Shown: positions 44,953-56,071 of the stretch, in pieces | Position numbering within the stretch: position 1 is the stretch's first letter | Layout of the letters: every line of letters begins with the position of its first letter | From: Acheta domesticus | Taxonomy: Eukaryota > Arthropoda > Insecta > Orthoptera > Gryllidae | Assembly (NCBI GenBank): GCA_031308135.1 | Contig: JAHLJT010008446.1 | Location: 159,941,161-160,005,160, forward strand | Length of the DNA: 64,000 bases | Reading direction: 5' to 3' | Notes under the pieces: generated by a model | The model's input: the letters and a program-made list of their open reading frames with translations, nothing else | Database searches by the model: none | What the model was told of the DNA's origin: nothing | Translations under genes and position numbers: made by a program

Positions 44953-46372
44953 TGCAATATAAGTAATATTGTGCATTAGAGGTAAAGATTATTCTATAAA
45001 CCCATAATGATCCCAAATTTATACATACATGGTCGGTTGAAAATCATATAAGAATTATTTTAGAATTTTTTCAAGATTGTTTAATATGATCATTTTGAAA
45101 AATCTTAAATTCAAAATTTTAAATTCTAATTGGAAAAACGTTTGAAACCTAACCCCTGTTGAGTTGTATGTCATATAAAATGCCATAAAAAAGCTGAAAA
45201 ATTATACCTCTTTCAGCTCATCGTAATTTGAAGAGGTTCAAACATTTTAGGGAATTTAAACACTTTAGGGAATCCAATTTTGTAAAATTTACATGGCTGT
45301 ATTTCACAAACGGGTGGAAATAGTTTACTCAAAATGTTTAGTTTTCTTATTCTTTATTGATATTACCTGTGTGTCAAATTTCATCTAAATATGAAATATG
45401 TATGTAATAATATATGTATGTATACATATGTATGTATATATGTTTATATGTATATATATGTAAATATATAATATAAGAAATATAAAATATAAATGTTGAA
45501 GTACAATTTTAATTAAAACTGTGTTGATTTAATGTGGAATGATCTCATATTCTTGTGTGATGACAGGTTGTTTGGGCTTGGGACACAAACGCTTGGCCCT
45601 GAAATTCGCTCACAACGTCCGTGCTTTATGAACCCTAAAAAGACCTACAATTCGCGGCTTGAATCATCATTTGTCTGGAGGTGTTTTAGAATTCCATTAC
45701 GGATTATCTACCACGTTATATTCTGTTTCTCGGTCCCTTAGTCGTCACTCACGCAGCCGGCATATTCCTGTCGAATCAACGTAGTAGTCCAGCTGATGAG
45801 CAACTTGATAGAGAGAGAAGACCTTTGTGAGGCAGGCATATATAGCTGCAGAGGGTGATGTCTTGCTCTTATCACTATATCACGATGGTTTTATTCATGA
45901 TGGTACAGTAACTAATGCACATTAACTTATAAATTCCAGGCTATAATTTCTTCTTTAAATTAGATTTTTAAATGTGTGAGATACACGTCGATGATGGTCA
46001 CAGACTCTCGAAATGTCTCTTAACGTCTTAGTTTTCGAAATACAAATATCATACTTTTCTTGTCCTATGTCTCTCGATGTGGGCTAGGTATGAATCAACG
46101 TGATGCGATTAAGCTTAAACTATTAACTATCAGATTTTTAAAATGAGCAAACATTGTTTTATTGATAACTTTAAGTTCTAGAAATGCGTGTGACTCATTT
46201 GACTATCCCGCCTAGTATACGCTTATTTAATAAAGAGGAATTATTCAAAAGCTGTAAAGCAAACTAGGAAATTTTCTTTAAAAAACGTATTGCGGAACCC
46301 TGACATAAAAATGTGGATAAATCTTGTTATTATATGTTGTAAATTACTTTCTAATCTGTAAGGACAGACGGG
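44953..46372. other. Unannotated, with a TATG-type microsatellite at 45405-45475
   Basis: The only distinct signal is a run of ATGT/TATG/TATA units at 45405-45475. The frame at 45532-45741 shows no domain. Confidence 0.45.
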
Positions 46373-47267
46373 AGTCAAACTGACTCCGCTCTCTTCTAAA
46401 TTTTTATTTTATGAATTGGACGGTTCTGCTACTTCCACCAGGACTTCAGTACCTTCAAACTAACTCTTCATTGTAACGTATGCGGATTGTCGATTTTATA
46501 CATCTTGATTAATTACATTTATTTCCTGTTAAAAGCAGCTTTGCGAGTCACGAAGTTAGTTTGACTCCACGTTTGTGAACACGTGACAAGAAAAATATTC
46601 CTTGTTGACACTATCGCAGGCAGGCGTGTGATATTTTTTATGTTGTGTGAATTATATACATATACAACGAATTATATATTTTTTTTATTTTTCAAGTTTT
46701 TTCTTGATATTTTTCTCATTTAGGACTAAAGACATCACTAACAAGGCTGGATTTTATAAAAGGTCTCACTGTGGAACTGGTTACAAAAGAATTAGAAAGG
46801 GAATTATTCACTACACATCTTCGACAATACATCAGAATTTCAAGTAAGAAAATACTAGGTAGAGAATAGAAGAAAAAATTGTCTCTGTAAGTCTAAAAGA
46901 ACAAAAATAATGCTCTACTTGTCCTAAAAAACTGAAGATGAAAACAATTACTATTTGTTGCTCTTGTAAGCATGCACATGGGGACAATGTTCGTCAACAA
47001 TATTAATTAATCGTAAAAGTAATAAAACGCAAAAAGTATTTATAAAATATTCTTAAATTTGTTAACATTTTTATTCGCATTAAATATTTAATCTGAATAG
47101 CTCGACTACAGAAATGCAATGAAAAAGCATATAATTAATAATAATTATAAACTTAACAACTATTAAATCAATTTTTCCATTATTACAATAGTAATTTGTA
47201 TATACACAAAAAGTATTCGGAAACATGCGGAGTCAGTTTAGGCTCATTAAGTGCCCTACTCCCGTAT
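46373..47267 (+). mobile_element. piggyBac-like remnant, copy 4
   Basis: The left end CGGGAGTCAAACTGACTCCGC at about 46374 is matched in inverted form at the right by GCGGAGTCAGTTT (47228-47240) plus ACTCCCG (47261-47267), the right side having about 18 extra bases. The palindrome GGAGTCAAACTGACTCC is another of the piggyBac-type palindromes; a partner GTTAGTTTGACTCC lies at 46554-46572. Intact TTAA TSDs were not found, so the assignment relies on the C-terminal coding remnant. Confidence 0.5.
46722..47010 (+). pseudogene. piggyBac transposase C-terminus remnant
   Basis: One frame near 46725-46860 reads LTRLDFIKGLTVELVTKELE, similar to the segment before the Cys-rich end of piggyBac transposases. 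Another frame near 46912-47010 reads CSTCPKKLKMKTITICCSCK followed by HAHGD, a CxxC...CxxC...H pattern like the Cys-rich DNA-binding domain. The rest of the transposase is deleted. The identification is tentative and depends on these two short blocks and the flanking palindromes. Confidence 0.45.
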
Positions 47268-48159
47268 TTTAAATTCTTGTGCAGTTCCCGAAAATACTGG
47301 GGCAGCTACCTTTAGTCCAAGTATAGCAGAGCCAACATTGAAAATAGGACTAGGCATTATTGGATTAAATCCTCTCGGAAGAAAAATGTTTCAGCCCCTT
47401 TTTTCCCTCAAAGCATAGTTGTACAAAGAAAAGATGGTAATATACGATCTTATGGGTTAACATACTGTTGTTACCAATTTTAGGGATTGACATTTTTCAA
47501 TTTTGATGCTTTATTATTAATGCACGTTGTAAGGACAAACCCACAAGGGCCAAATATGGTCCAAACTCATACTTTTTTATTTAAACTCGTCGGAGATAAA
47601 ATTATGCCGTGGGACTTGTAGCAGAACTAGTCGTCAAAATCGAACTAATCGAAAAGAAACCAAGCCTATGTACCTTTGCTCCTATTCTTAACAACCAAAT
47701 CAAATTTAGTATCTCACATTGACGGGCAATCTGAACATTTTCAGAATGTAGGAGAGTGCTCTCGAGAAGATCCTGATTCATGCAATGCTGAATATAACCT
47801 GAACTTCTTAGCTCCCAGCGGAACGAAACAATTTCCGGTTCACCTTCTCACTACTGTGATTTAGTAATAGATGGAGGTGGTAATAATATTTCAGTACGTG
47901 CACTCTTAAACTCCGATAGTGAAGTATGCTGTATAACAGGAGTTCTCCTGCAATTTCTGGGCCTTTCTGGAACGAAAAGCTAATATACTATTCATTCATT
48001 CATATATCAATTTCGAATGGAAAGGTACATGTCTGAACTAAATCTTGCTTCTATAATTGCCGTATATTTAACATTTTATTGACCGGGTGGTCTCTGTCAG
48101 ATCTCTAGAACCACCAACGTTACATTTTTAGTGCATTTTGAAAACTAGATTGACAGCAT
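47268..48159. other. No recognised feature
   Basis: AT-rich, short frames only. The frame 47676-47864 has no recognisable domain. Confidence 0.4.
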
Positions 48160-48310
48160 CACTTAGCGTTTTCATTTCCTCGTTCTTATTTCGTAAGAAG
48201 AGAAAGTTATGTAACCGGGCGTTAGAAAACGGTGAATTTTTGACAGAAAACCTTTTACTGCTAGGCAACAAAAAAGTTCAGGTAATGAAAAAGTGGATAA
48301 ATCTTGTTCC
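48160..48310 (+). repeat. Family F terminal repeat, variant B
   Basis: TTTCGTAAGAAGAGAAAGTT, ATGTAACCGGGCG, GAAAACGGTGAATTTTTGAC and AAAAAGTGGATAAATCTTGTT form a variant of the family F TIR. The same variant occurs inverted at 62090-62215 and partly at 62645-62730. The sequence then leaves the family. Confidence 0.6.
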
Positions 48311-48719
48311 TATACATTGTAACCGCTGTCTTGCGTTTGCAACAGAAATTATAACCGAAGTGATCTCTTGTTATTGTGGAATGCGGTGCGAAGGCTTGAA
48401 AGTACAAGCAGCGGCCATGAGAAAGTGCGGAGAAAAACACTGCTTCAAAGTTTTAAATTTTAACGCCTCAGCCAATCAAATATCAACCAGCGTTAATTAT
48501 CGAGAAGGAAAATGACTTCCATCCATTTTTACTTTCCTGTATACATCCGTATACACGAAGTAATATACGTAGTATAGGGAAAGTTACGTAATGCTACACA
48601 AAAAAACAGCGGATTTTCGGCAAAAAATCATTGCCGGGCCCTAATAACGATAAAGTGGATAAAACAAGTTGCTAATTGAAGAAAAAATCCTTAACACGTG
48701 GTATAGCCAGAATCCCTGT

Positions 48720-48780
48720 GGATCCTTGGAATGCTTGGGATCCCTGTGGATCCCTGTGGATCCCTGTGGACCCTTGTGGG
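48720..48780 (+). repeat. Short tandem GGATCCCTGT repeat
   Basis: CCCTGTGGAT and its variants are repeated about five times within family F copy 5, expanding a single CCCTGTTTTGTGGGTCC block found in other copies. Confidence 0.7.
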
Positions 48781-49896
48781 TCCTTGATACAGAAAAAACA
48801 ATTGAAAGCAAAACGTCCGTCCGTCTGTTAGTCTGTGAACATCACTAGCGCCTAAACCATACGGAAGATTTTTTTCAAATTAAAGAAACCCCTGTCGATC
48901 TGGCACGAGTGGAAGCTTTGAGATTTGAAAAGATTCTTTATAATTTGGGCGTACATTACATTAAGCCCCCCGGAAATTTTCAAAATTTTCTCAGAAACTG
49001 CTCCAAATTTTTTCTTTGCATCTATTCTAAGAATATCGTAAAATAAACTTATAAAGTGACATAGGTCTTATTTTCACGGTTAACTCTGAATTTTCGAAAA
49101 TTGTAAAATTTTGAATTTTGTTCGGCGCCTTCCTACAACTGCAAAATTGAAGATAGAGATTTTTCCTCCAAATAAAATTCGTTCTTCAAAGTGAGTTCTT
49201 TCATTAAGGTCATGTACATTTTTTGGTAATATTAGGTGTTTTCTGTGAATATTGCGCAAAATCTTTGAAATTTTAAAAAAATTACAAAAACCAGATTTTC
49301 TCAAAAACGGCTCCAAATGTCTTCTCTAAACTTTTGGTAAGGTTAGTGCCTAATGTAGGGTAAATGGTTCAGTGATTGGCTACTCCAATTATAATTTGAA
49401 TTACTACTTGTTCTGTAACCGATACCTAGCTGTCACATTAGAAACTGGGGCCAACAGACGCAACGCGATGTGTCTGAATAAGAAATTGACGAAGTTATGA
49501 CAAACCCACGGAGATCACGCCAGAGTATAATACGAGTATCGCATTTCAACAGTGAATGAGCACAGCCAATAAGGAAATTTCTTCAAATATTGCGGATTTT
49601 CGCCTAGAACTGAAAGAAACCCGACATTTTAGATCAAGGCGCCGACGTAGAAACTAGAAGAGCGACGTCTTGAGCTGCGTGGATTTGGCGTATATCAGAA
49701 TTCTAAAAGCTTAATAAAGGTAACAAATTCGTTATCATGAAATTATTACTATTGGAAATAGTCTAGAACAAATGCTAATATGTATTAATATTATATTGAT
49801 CATACGAGCATGTGGTGAAATTATTGATTGTGTAATTCTAATTCAATGAGAAATCATACGGATTGCTAACGTATAATCGGAAGGAACCGTAGGTGA

Positions 49897-50184
49897 ATAT
49901 TATGCGATTTCCAATGGGGCAAAGCCGACCCAACAGCTTTTATTTTGTACTTGGATGAAGTAACTCCCGATGCAGCGGACACCAACGTGAAGATAGCTGA
50001 CCTTGCGGCGAGCCACCTGGAGGGCGCGGCTTATTGCAGACACCGCTGGGGCGAGCTGGTGAACTTCAAGAGAAAAGACCTTGAAGGAATTCGTGAGTCT
50101 GCGGGCGCTTTCAAACGGTTCCGTTACATTGAGGAAGAACCAATTTGCAAAAGTTATAGATTTGTAAGAGTAATTTCTATCTGA
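49897..50184 (+). CDS. Coding-like segment of unknown origin inside element B
   Basis: An open frame of about 95 codons (first codon after a stop at 49894-49896). It reads CDFQWGKADPTAFILYLDEV, then IADLAASHLEGAAYCRHRWG, then VNFKRKDLEGIRESAGAFKR. GC content and codon choice differ from the AT-rich surroundings. There is no suitable ATG; a donor-like GTAAGA follows at about 50164. I do not recognise the protein. It may be an exon captured by element B, a Gag-like fragment, or part of B's own gene. Confidence 0.3.
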   Translation: MLCDFQWGKADPTAFILYLDEVTPDAADTNVKIADLAASHLEGAAYCRHRWGELVNFKRKDLEGIRESAGAFKRFRYIEEEPICKSYRFVRVISI

Positions 50185-50375
50185 TAATAGGAAGTTACAT
50201 GCAACTCAAATGCATGGTGCTTTGTTCAATTCATTCAATTGTCTAAAATAGACTGTCGTAAATTGAAAATTAGAATATTTTAGTGAACTTTCATGTAAAG
50301 ACATGAGCTCGTAGTCTATTAATATAAAGGCTAGTGAATACTAAAAGCAATTAAAAGATTGGATTGATATTCTTG

Positions 50376-51885
50376 TGTAACCGTCACGTACCTACCCGCT
50401 GACTGGTAGTACGCCGAATTACGAAAGTAAATCTTTAATTCACTTATTTCGTGACGTGTGGCTGCACCGTCACGCAAACCTGGGAATATCTCAATTAAAG
50501 GATAAAATTCCCTGTCGGTGGTGGGTTCGTCTTTGTCAAACTAATTACTAACTAACAGTTAACATATATTCTGACGAGTGAAATTCTTGTACAACTGAAT
50601 TTACAAATTCTCCTATGTTTTCAGTTTTTTATATTAAATTATGGTAGCTAATTTCCCTACCTAAACTGCAGTTTTTCTAATACGATCTTAACTTCGATCC
50701 CTATTTACGAGTAACAACCTACAAATACATATATACACTTCACACAAAAAAATCACTGATGAAATACATAAAATACAGTTCAAGTAATTGTCCTGGAAAA
50801 AAAATACGTACACACAATGTTCCAAATTCTCTAACACCTTGTAACCATTAACAATATTACACTTAATGTTCACAGTTGAAATTTGGCTTCTACGTAGCCT
50901 TTCAGTATAAAATTGCGTTTAACAACGCCTTTGGCCCATCCTTCAAATAATATTGTGAAAGAAATAATTGGACGGCTTTCCCTCCCGTTCAGAATTTCAC
51001 ACAAATAATTTTTGTTAAATGGTTTTAACACCCTTGAATCAATTACATGTGAATCCAGTCAAATAATTATATACAAGAACAATTTTACATTAACCACAAG
51101 GAATATCCTGACCTGATTCTAATTACGACTTTACAAAAAAGAAATGACTTGACTAGCTAGCAAGACAACTGTTCCGCGGTCTTCCAGATAGAAATTTAGT
51201 GAATGTTCTTTTAGTTTTGTTTGACTCACGACCGGCGAACTCCCGGAGAACGTTCCGCGCTGCGTAATCGGCTGCCGAACGGTGTTCACGCCTCACGGTC
51301 GTTGGATTCCTGCAACACTCCGTGTGCTGTCCGTCGCGTCGAAATTGGAATGTTTCCGAGCGCCGTCTCTCCTTGTTCAGCGACGTTTTACCACTGCTTA
51401 CTCAAAGGCGATGGTCGCATCAGAATGCGAGTTCGGAGCTTCCAATTATGACTTTGTGATAGCAAAAAGTCAAGCTAGTTGTGGTGTCAATCAGAATTTT
51501 TAGAATTCTCAAGATTCTATAAGTGGATTTCACGAATGAAATTCCGGAAAATAATAAAAACTTTTATTAAAGCTTTCTCATATGTCGTACTCTTCCACGT
51601 GTCCCTCGTCGTCTGCGTAGTGCACCAATGGTCGACTGCTCACCTCGGCGACTCGAACGAGAAAAAAAAACGAATTCTTTCGACACAAGTTCATGCCGCG
51701 TCCGTCTATTCACAAAAGTTTCTGATTGGCTGACGTCTGAGTGCGTTCCGAAATAATTTTTCTGGCTGTCGCCATCTCTTCGCCACAAGAGAAACTACTT
51801 GTCGGTGGTATGGTGTCGGGCTTTCGGAGTGGTATGGCTCTATTCTCTCGTTGGTTTTGAATGTAACCGACGATGAGCGGTTACA
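50376..51885. mobile_element. Candidate solo LTR, 1,510 bp
   Basis: Ends TGTAACCG (50376-50383) and CGGTTACA (51878-51885) are perfect 8-bp inverted ends of TG...CA type. The 4-bp sequence CTTG flanks both sides (50372-50375 and 51886-51889), the TSD size of several gypsy-group elements. The last 650 bp are GC-richer. No internal coding domain or second copy exists in the window, so an unusual short-TIR element remains possible. Confidence 0.45.
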
Positions 51886-52764
51886 CTTGTGAAGAGACAT
51901 TAGAATAATTATTGAAGTAATTAGTAATAGCTATTTGTGGTATAACGAAGGTTTCTAAAAGGAATAATTAGATTCCAGAATTTATAAATAATTTTGTATA
52001 TAATCACATAGTCTTATAATTTTGAATACTTTAGTTACCAGTATTATTGCAGGGAAATTTTTGTGTGAATAAGTTTATTTCTTTTGTATATATTGTTTTT
52101 TCAGGATTATATTGTTTTGTGTTAAGTGTATTTTTTTATAATTGAAGGTTGTGAAATAGAAACTTCTATCTCTTTCAAGGAATATTTAGATTTATTATAA
52201 CTAGAGAAGATCTTTGACGAACCCAGACCCTAATATGTGTGTAGTTATAAATAACTCGCATAGAGAGTAGATTAGGTGAAATGTAATCGCATATAGAGTG
52301 TAATTAGGCAGGTCACTCGAAGTCATTCATTCTACTTCGAAGGGAAAGAAGGTAGGGACGGTGACAGTTCTACCACCGTGTTCTAATAGTTTGATTGAAA
52401 ATGGCATGAAGGGATGCCTTTGGTAATAATGTAATATTTACTTTGACCGCAAGAGCGCAACTGTTGCCTATATGGCAGCTGTTTGTTAACACTGCGGTGC
52501 GTGTTCATTGTATATAAATATTTCTTAAGATTTTCTTTAGAAACCTAATATCCAACAGTGCCGTTTGTCGATTACGGCGGTAAGTAAATCACCTTGATAT
52601 GTCAGAAAACACAAACCATATTCACTGACAATGATATCAGCTGAAAATGAGAAGCCTAGCTTTGCATAGTTACTGACATGTGGGGGTGTCCAATGACTGT
52701 ATTTTCGATAGTGTGTGACTTGTGTTGTTGGCAACTCTACTAATGATTGTTGTCAGATAGTTTT

Positions 52765-53126
52765 TATTTTCCCGCATACGTACGTATATACGGGGTAATA
52801 TACGTATAATAGGGAAAGTTATGTAATACTGCAGAAAATCGATTTCAAGATTTCAACGGAAGTACACATTTTGGGGTCCCCTGATACCCAAAAAGTGTTT
52901 TTTTTTCTTCAAAACGTCCGTCCGTCCATCCGCCTGTCTGTCTGTCTTTCCGCCAGTCTATGAACAACACCAGCCCCTAAACCATACTTGTGATTTTTTC
53001 GAAACTGGATATTCCCTGGTCAATCTGCGTCCACTCAATGCGCTGCAATTTTGAAAAACTTTGTTAAAAAATTGGGTACGTTACATGAAGCTCCCCTGAC
53101 ATTTTCAAAATTGTCTCAAAAAAAGC
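52765..53126 (+). mobile_element. Family F copy 6, 5' fragment
   Basis: TTTTTATTTTCCCGCATACG then TATATACGGGGTAATATACG, AAAGTTATGTAATACTGCAG, the CGTCCGTCCGTCC tract at 52915-52950, AACACCAGCCCCTAAACCAT, and CATTTTCAAAATTGTCTCAA, where the SINE begins at 53127. The continuation beyond the SINE is not found. It lies inside element B. Confidence 0.75.
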
Positions 53127-53630
53127 ACCGGGAGAGATGGCTCAGTGCATCAACCTGATGTCACTGCAGTCCCTCTGACCGGGAGGTCCTAGGTTCGAGT
53201 CCCGACAGCTTGTCAGCTAGGTCGAATTCAGTCGCTGTCTGGAGGAGAATTCTAGCGGCCGGCTGCTCTGATCGGTTTTCCGTGGTTTCTCCGATCAACA
53301 TCAGGCGAATGCCGGAGCAGTACCCTAACAAACGGGCCACGGACCGCGCGCGATCTTTCCTTCCTCATCCTTGTCCCATCTTCTCACTCTTACACACACA
53401 CTTACACTAACATGCACTACACTACCACACATACCGGGAGACCGGTCGGGAGCTTACAACTTGTCCCGGCTGCGGCGGTGCCCCGCTGGTGGGATATACT
53501 TGGTTGGGGGGAAACCCCGCTAGTCGACGGTAGGTCGGCGCCAGATCTCGCCATCCAGCGGGGAAAAGATCATCGCCACCACCAGAAATGAATCACAAAT
53601 TCGCCAATCTAATGACTCCTGTAAATTCAC
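53127..53630 (+). mobile_element. tRNA-derived SINE, family A, copy 2
   Basis: Starts ACCGGGAGAGATGGCTCAGT, with A box TGGCTCAGTGC at 53138-53148 and B box GGTTCGAGTCC at 53192-53202, both close to consensus. The body aligns with 2390-2930; a 30-bp stretch after the tRNA-like head in copy 1 is absent here. The 3' limit and TSD are uncertain. The short frame at 53210-53410 is part of the SINE. Confidence 0.85.
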
Positions 53631-55281
53631 CAGCAAATCGTGGTTTACGCGTCTTGGAGATTTTCTTTTTTAAAAATCGTGATCAGAAAGTTTAAATGGA
53701 CTGAAACATCTCTCTTACGCTGATCGCCACTCATTTTTCACAATGTACACACGATTCACAGAACAAATACTAGCACTCTTGTCTTCATGTATTGCATTCA
53801 AGTATTGCGTATTGCGACTAATGTTGAGAAAATTTTACCATGTCCCTTGACAAGTGGTCGATTGTATTTCACGAGCAAGGTCAGGATGGTACCCCGTCCC
53901 TAGGACGCAAAGGGACTCTGCAGTAAAATTCGAAGACATTTCTGACACGAGGAAAAGCATTCGTTTTGCTGTCACCCATCCCTTCTGGGGAAAGAGTGAA
54001 CACATGATTTACTAATATTTATTGAAACACAAATCAGGCAGAGGGCCATTCTTTTTATTGTTCATCGGAATTAGTATCCAAGACTGATCGAACACAATTC
54101 TTTAGTGCTGGGGCAGGAACCACGCGCCCAAATACCATACTTACAATAGATTGTTTTTATCTGTACGTGTTGAGAGCCCACTTTCTTCTTGTTATGTTTT
54201 GTAGAAAATTGAACAAGAAATATGCCTATTTTTTTTAAATTTTAATCTGAGAGAGTTCATAAAGAAAGTTTTGTTTTTTAAAAATAATTACAATTTTTTA
54301 ATGAAATATTTATTTTTTGAGAAAGTTATAGAAGAATAAAATACACATATCAAAAAATTAAACGAAACAAACCAGTATTTTTTACGTTTGCAAGACATCA
54401 GAATGTGATTTGAAGAAGTTATAGGGTACATCGAGAGAATAAACTTGGATGAGAAAATAAATGATCCTACAAGGTTCTCAAATTTGACTGTTCTCCAATG
54501 AGAACAGTCAAATTTTGAAACGTCCAATTACAGGGAAGGTTTTAGGTGAAAAAAAGTAATAAAATTTACTCAGTAAAACAAAGATCTTGAAAAGACAATA
54601 TGACATTCATGTTCTCCTTTGCATCAAGTGGACTTGACATGTCCATTGATTTAACTATCCATACAAACTGATACAAGAAAAATGACTGACACAGTCCCAG
54701 ACAGCTGAGAGATTTGAAAAAGTGTCAACGGATAGATTACAAGCAAGGTATTCTACAAATACATTTCAAGAATATTTAGTCCATTTGTTTTAAAGAATGC
54801 CATCACACTCCCTGTTACGGCCGCCCAGAAGACACATCTGACAAGAATTGAGTCGAATATGCTCAGATTTGAAAATAGAGACTTTGTCCTCACAGCGCTT
54901 AAATATTAAAGTTATCTATATCTTACAAATTGTGTGCTTCCATTGGTAATATAATAATTAATTGAATATATCGTTATGCTTGTTGTTTCTGTTAGAAATA
55001 ATACAGTAACCAATCACTGTTTTCATGATGGCCCAATCATTTATCACTGTTTTCATCGTGACCAATCAAATATAATTTTTGACCAATCATTACAAAATGA
55101 CATGTTTTGTGAAAAAAATTAATTATTAATGCAATGTTCATATTCCGATAGAAATTACTGTTGGGATAAGTGAAAGGACCATTGGCCAGTAGAAAGTAAG
55201 TAGCAAAGTTTCAAAATTTTACATTTCAAATGAGTTAATACGGCCAGAACTCTAAAGTGGCCAATCACTGTACCGTTTACC
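53631..55281. other. Right part of element B, no gene recognised
   Basis: AT-rich. Short frames only (for example 54527-54288 on the minus strand). Holds the hairpin and the CCAATCA-type subterminal repeats at 54998-55080 and 55257-55272. Confidence 0.45.
54480..54515. other. Perfect 15-bp hairpin
   Basis: AAATTTGACTGTTCT, a six-base loop CCAATG, then AGAACAGTCAAATTT. It lies in the right half of element B, with no gene next to it. It may be part of B's ends or a small MITE core. Confidence 0.7.
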
Positions 55282-56071
55282 TTACTCTATGAGATGACAT
55301 AAACGTCATATTCCTCTATTATTTTGTTTTTTCAAAAATTACAATAATGAAATCTGTTTGACTTGTCTCTTACGTCGATAGTATTGACATTCGCAGCGAT
55401 ATCTTCACATTATTATATTTATGAGTACATGTGCTTTAAATAATGTCAAGAAAGGTTTTTTCGAAATCTCAACCGTTTTCTGTGAAACTAGCTCAAAATT
55501 CCGCATTTTCAGAAACGCTCAAACGCCATTGTCTCAAAAATTGCTCCAATTTTTTTCTTCAAACTTTTCAAACAGATAGTGCAAATTACACTCTGTAATA
55601 TAACGTAAAGTTCATTTTGGAGTATTTTTTGTATTTTCAATAATTACACAAATGTAAATTGTTTAAGATCTCTCACACCGTTAATGTGCACATTTACAGT
55701 AAGTTGTAAACACTATTGTATTCGTGAGTTAAAGTGCTTAAAATGACTTCTAATGAAGTTTTCGTAATCACAAAAGAGTGATTCAATTTTCGCATTTACA
55801 ATAGCACGCTATTTTCTTAAAAACGGTTCCAAATTTTTCAAAGAACAATGACATTTAGGATGAGGTTTTACATTTCTTTCATGTTCTTCAAATAATATTT
55901 CCATTCTACTATTAGGACACCGAAAAATTTAGAAAATTTCAGAAAAATGAACTTGGGGTGGCGATAGATGGCAGCTGGCAAGAGAATGAGGCAAGTCCGA
56001 TTAGCTAGAATACACCAAAGGAAATAGGAAACTAATGCGGGAAAGTCTGTGCTATTTTGTTGCGCCACTAG

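Larger units (their letters stand above)
49358..55282. mobile_element. Element B, 5.9-kb TA-flanked element of unknown family
   Basis: Left end GGGTAAATGGTTCAGTGATT and right end, inverted, AGGTAAACGGTACAGTGATT form a TIR of about 24 bp with three or four mismatches. TA dinucleotides at 49356-49357 and 55283-55284 are the TSD; other family F copies have one TA there. TA targets suggest the Tc1/mariner/pogo superfamily but I found no convincing transposase inside. Near the right end GTAACCAATCACTG, GCCCAATCA, GACCAATCA (twice) and GGCCAATCACTG repeat the inner TIR motif. Nested inside are a candidate solo LTR, a family F fragment and a SINE, so the original element was about 3.5 kb. Confidence 0.7.
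48518..56071 (+). mobile_element. Family F copy 5, split by element B
   Basis: The forward TIR starts TTTTTACTTTCCTGTATACA, followed by AAAGTTACGTAATGCTACAC, the GTCCGTCCGTCTG tract at 48816-48836 and two CTCCAAA modules, to 49357. Element B (49358-55282) intervenes. The body resumes at 55283 with CTCTATGAGATGACATAAAC and runs to the inner edge GCGCCACTAGTT at 56071. Other copies of family F cross the B insertion point without a break, for example TAGAGTACATTAGG at 8712 in reverse. No right TIR follows 56071. Without B the copy is about 1.6 kb. Confidence 0.75.
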
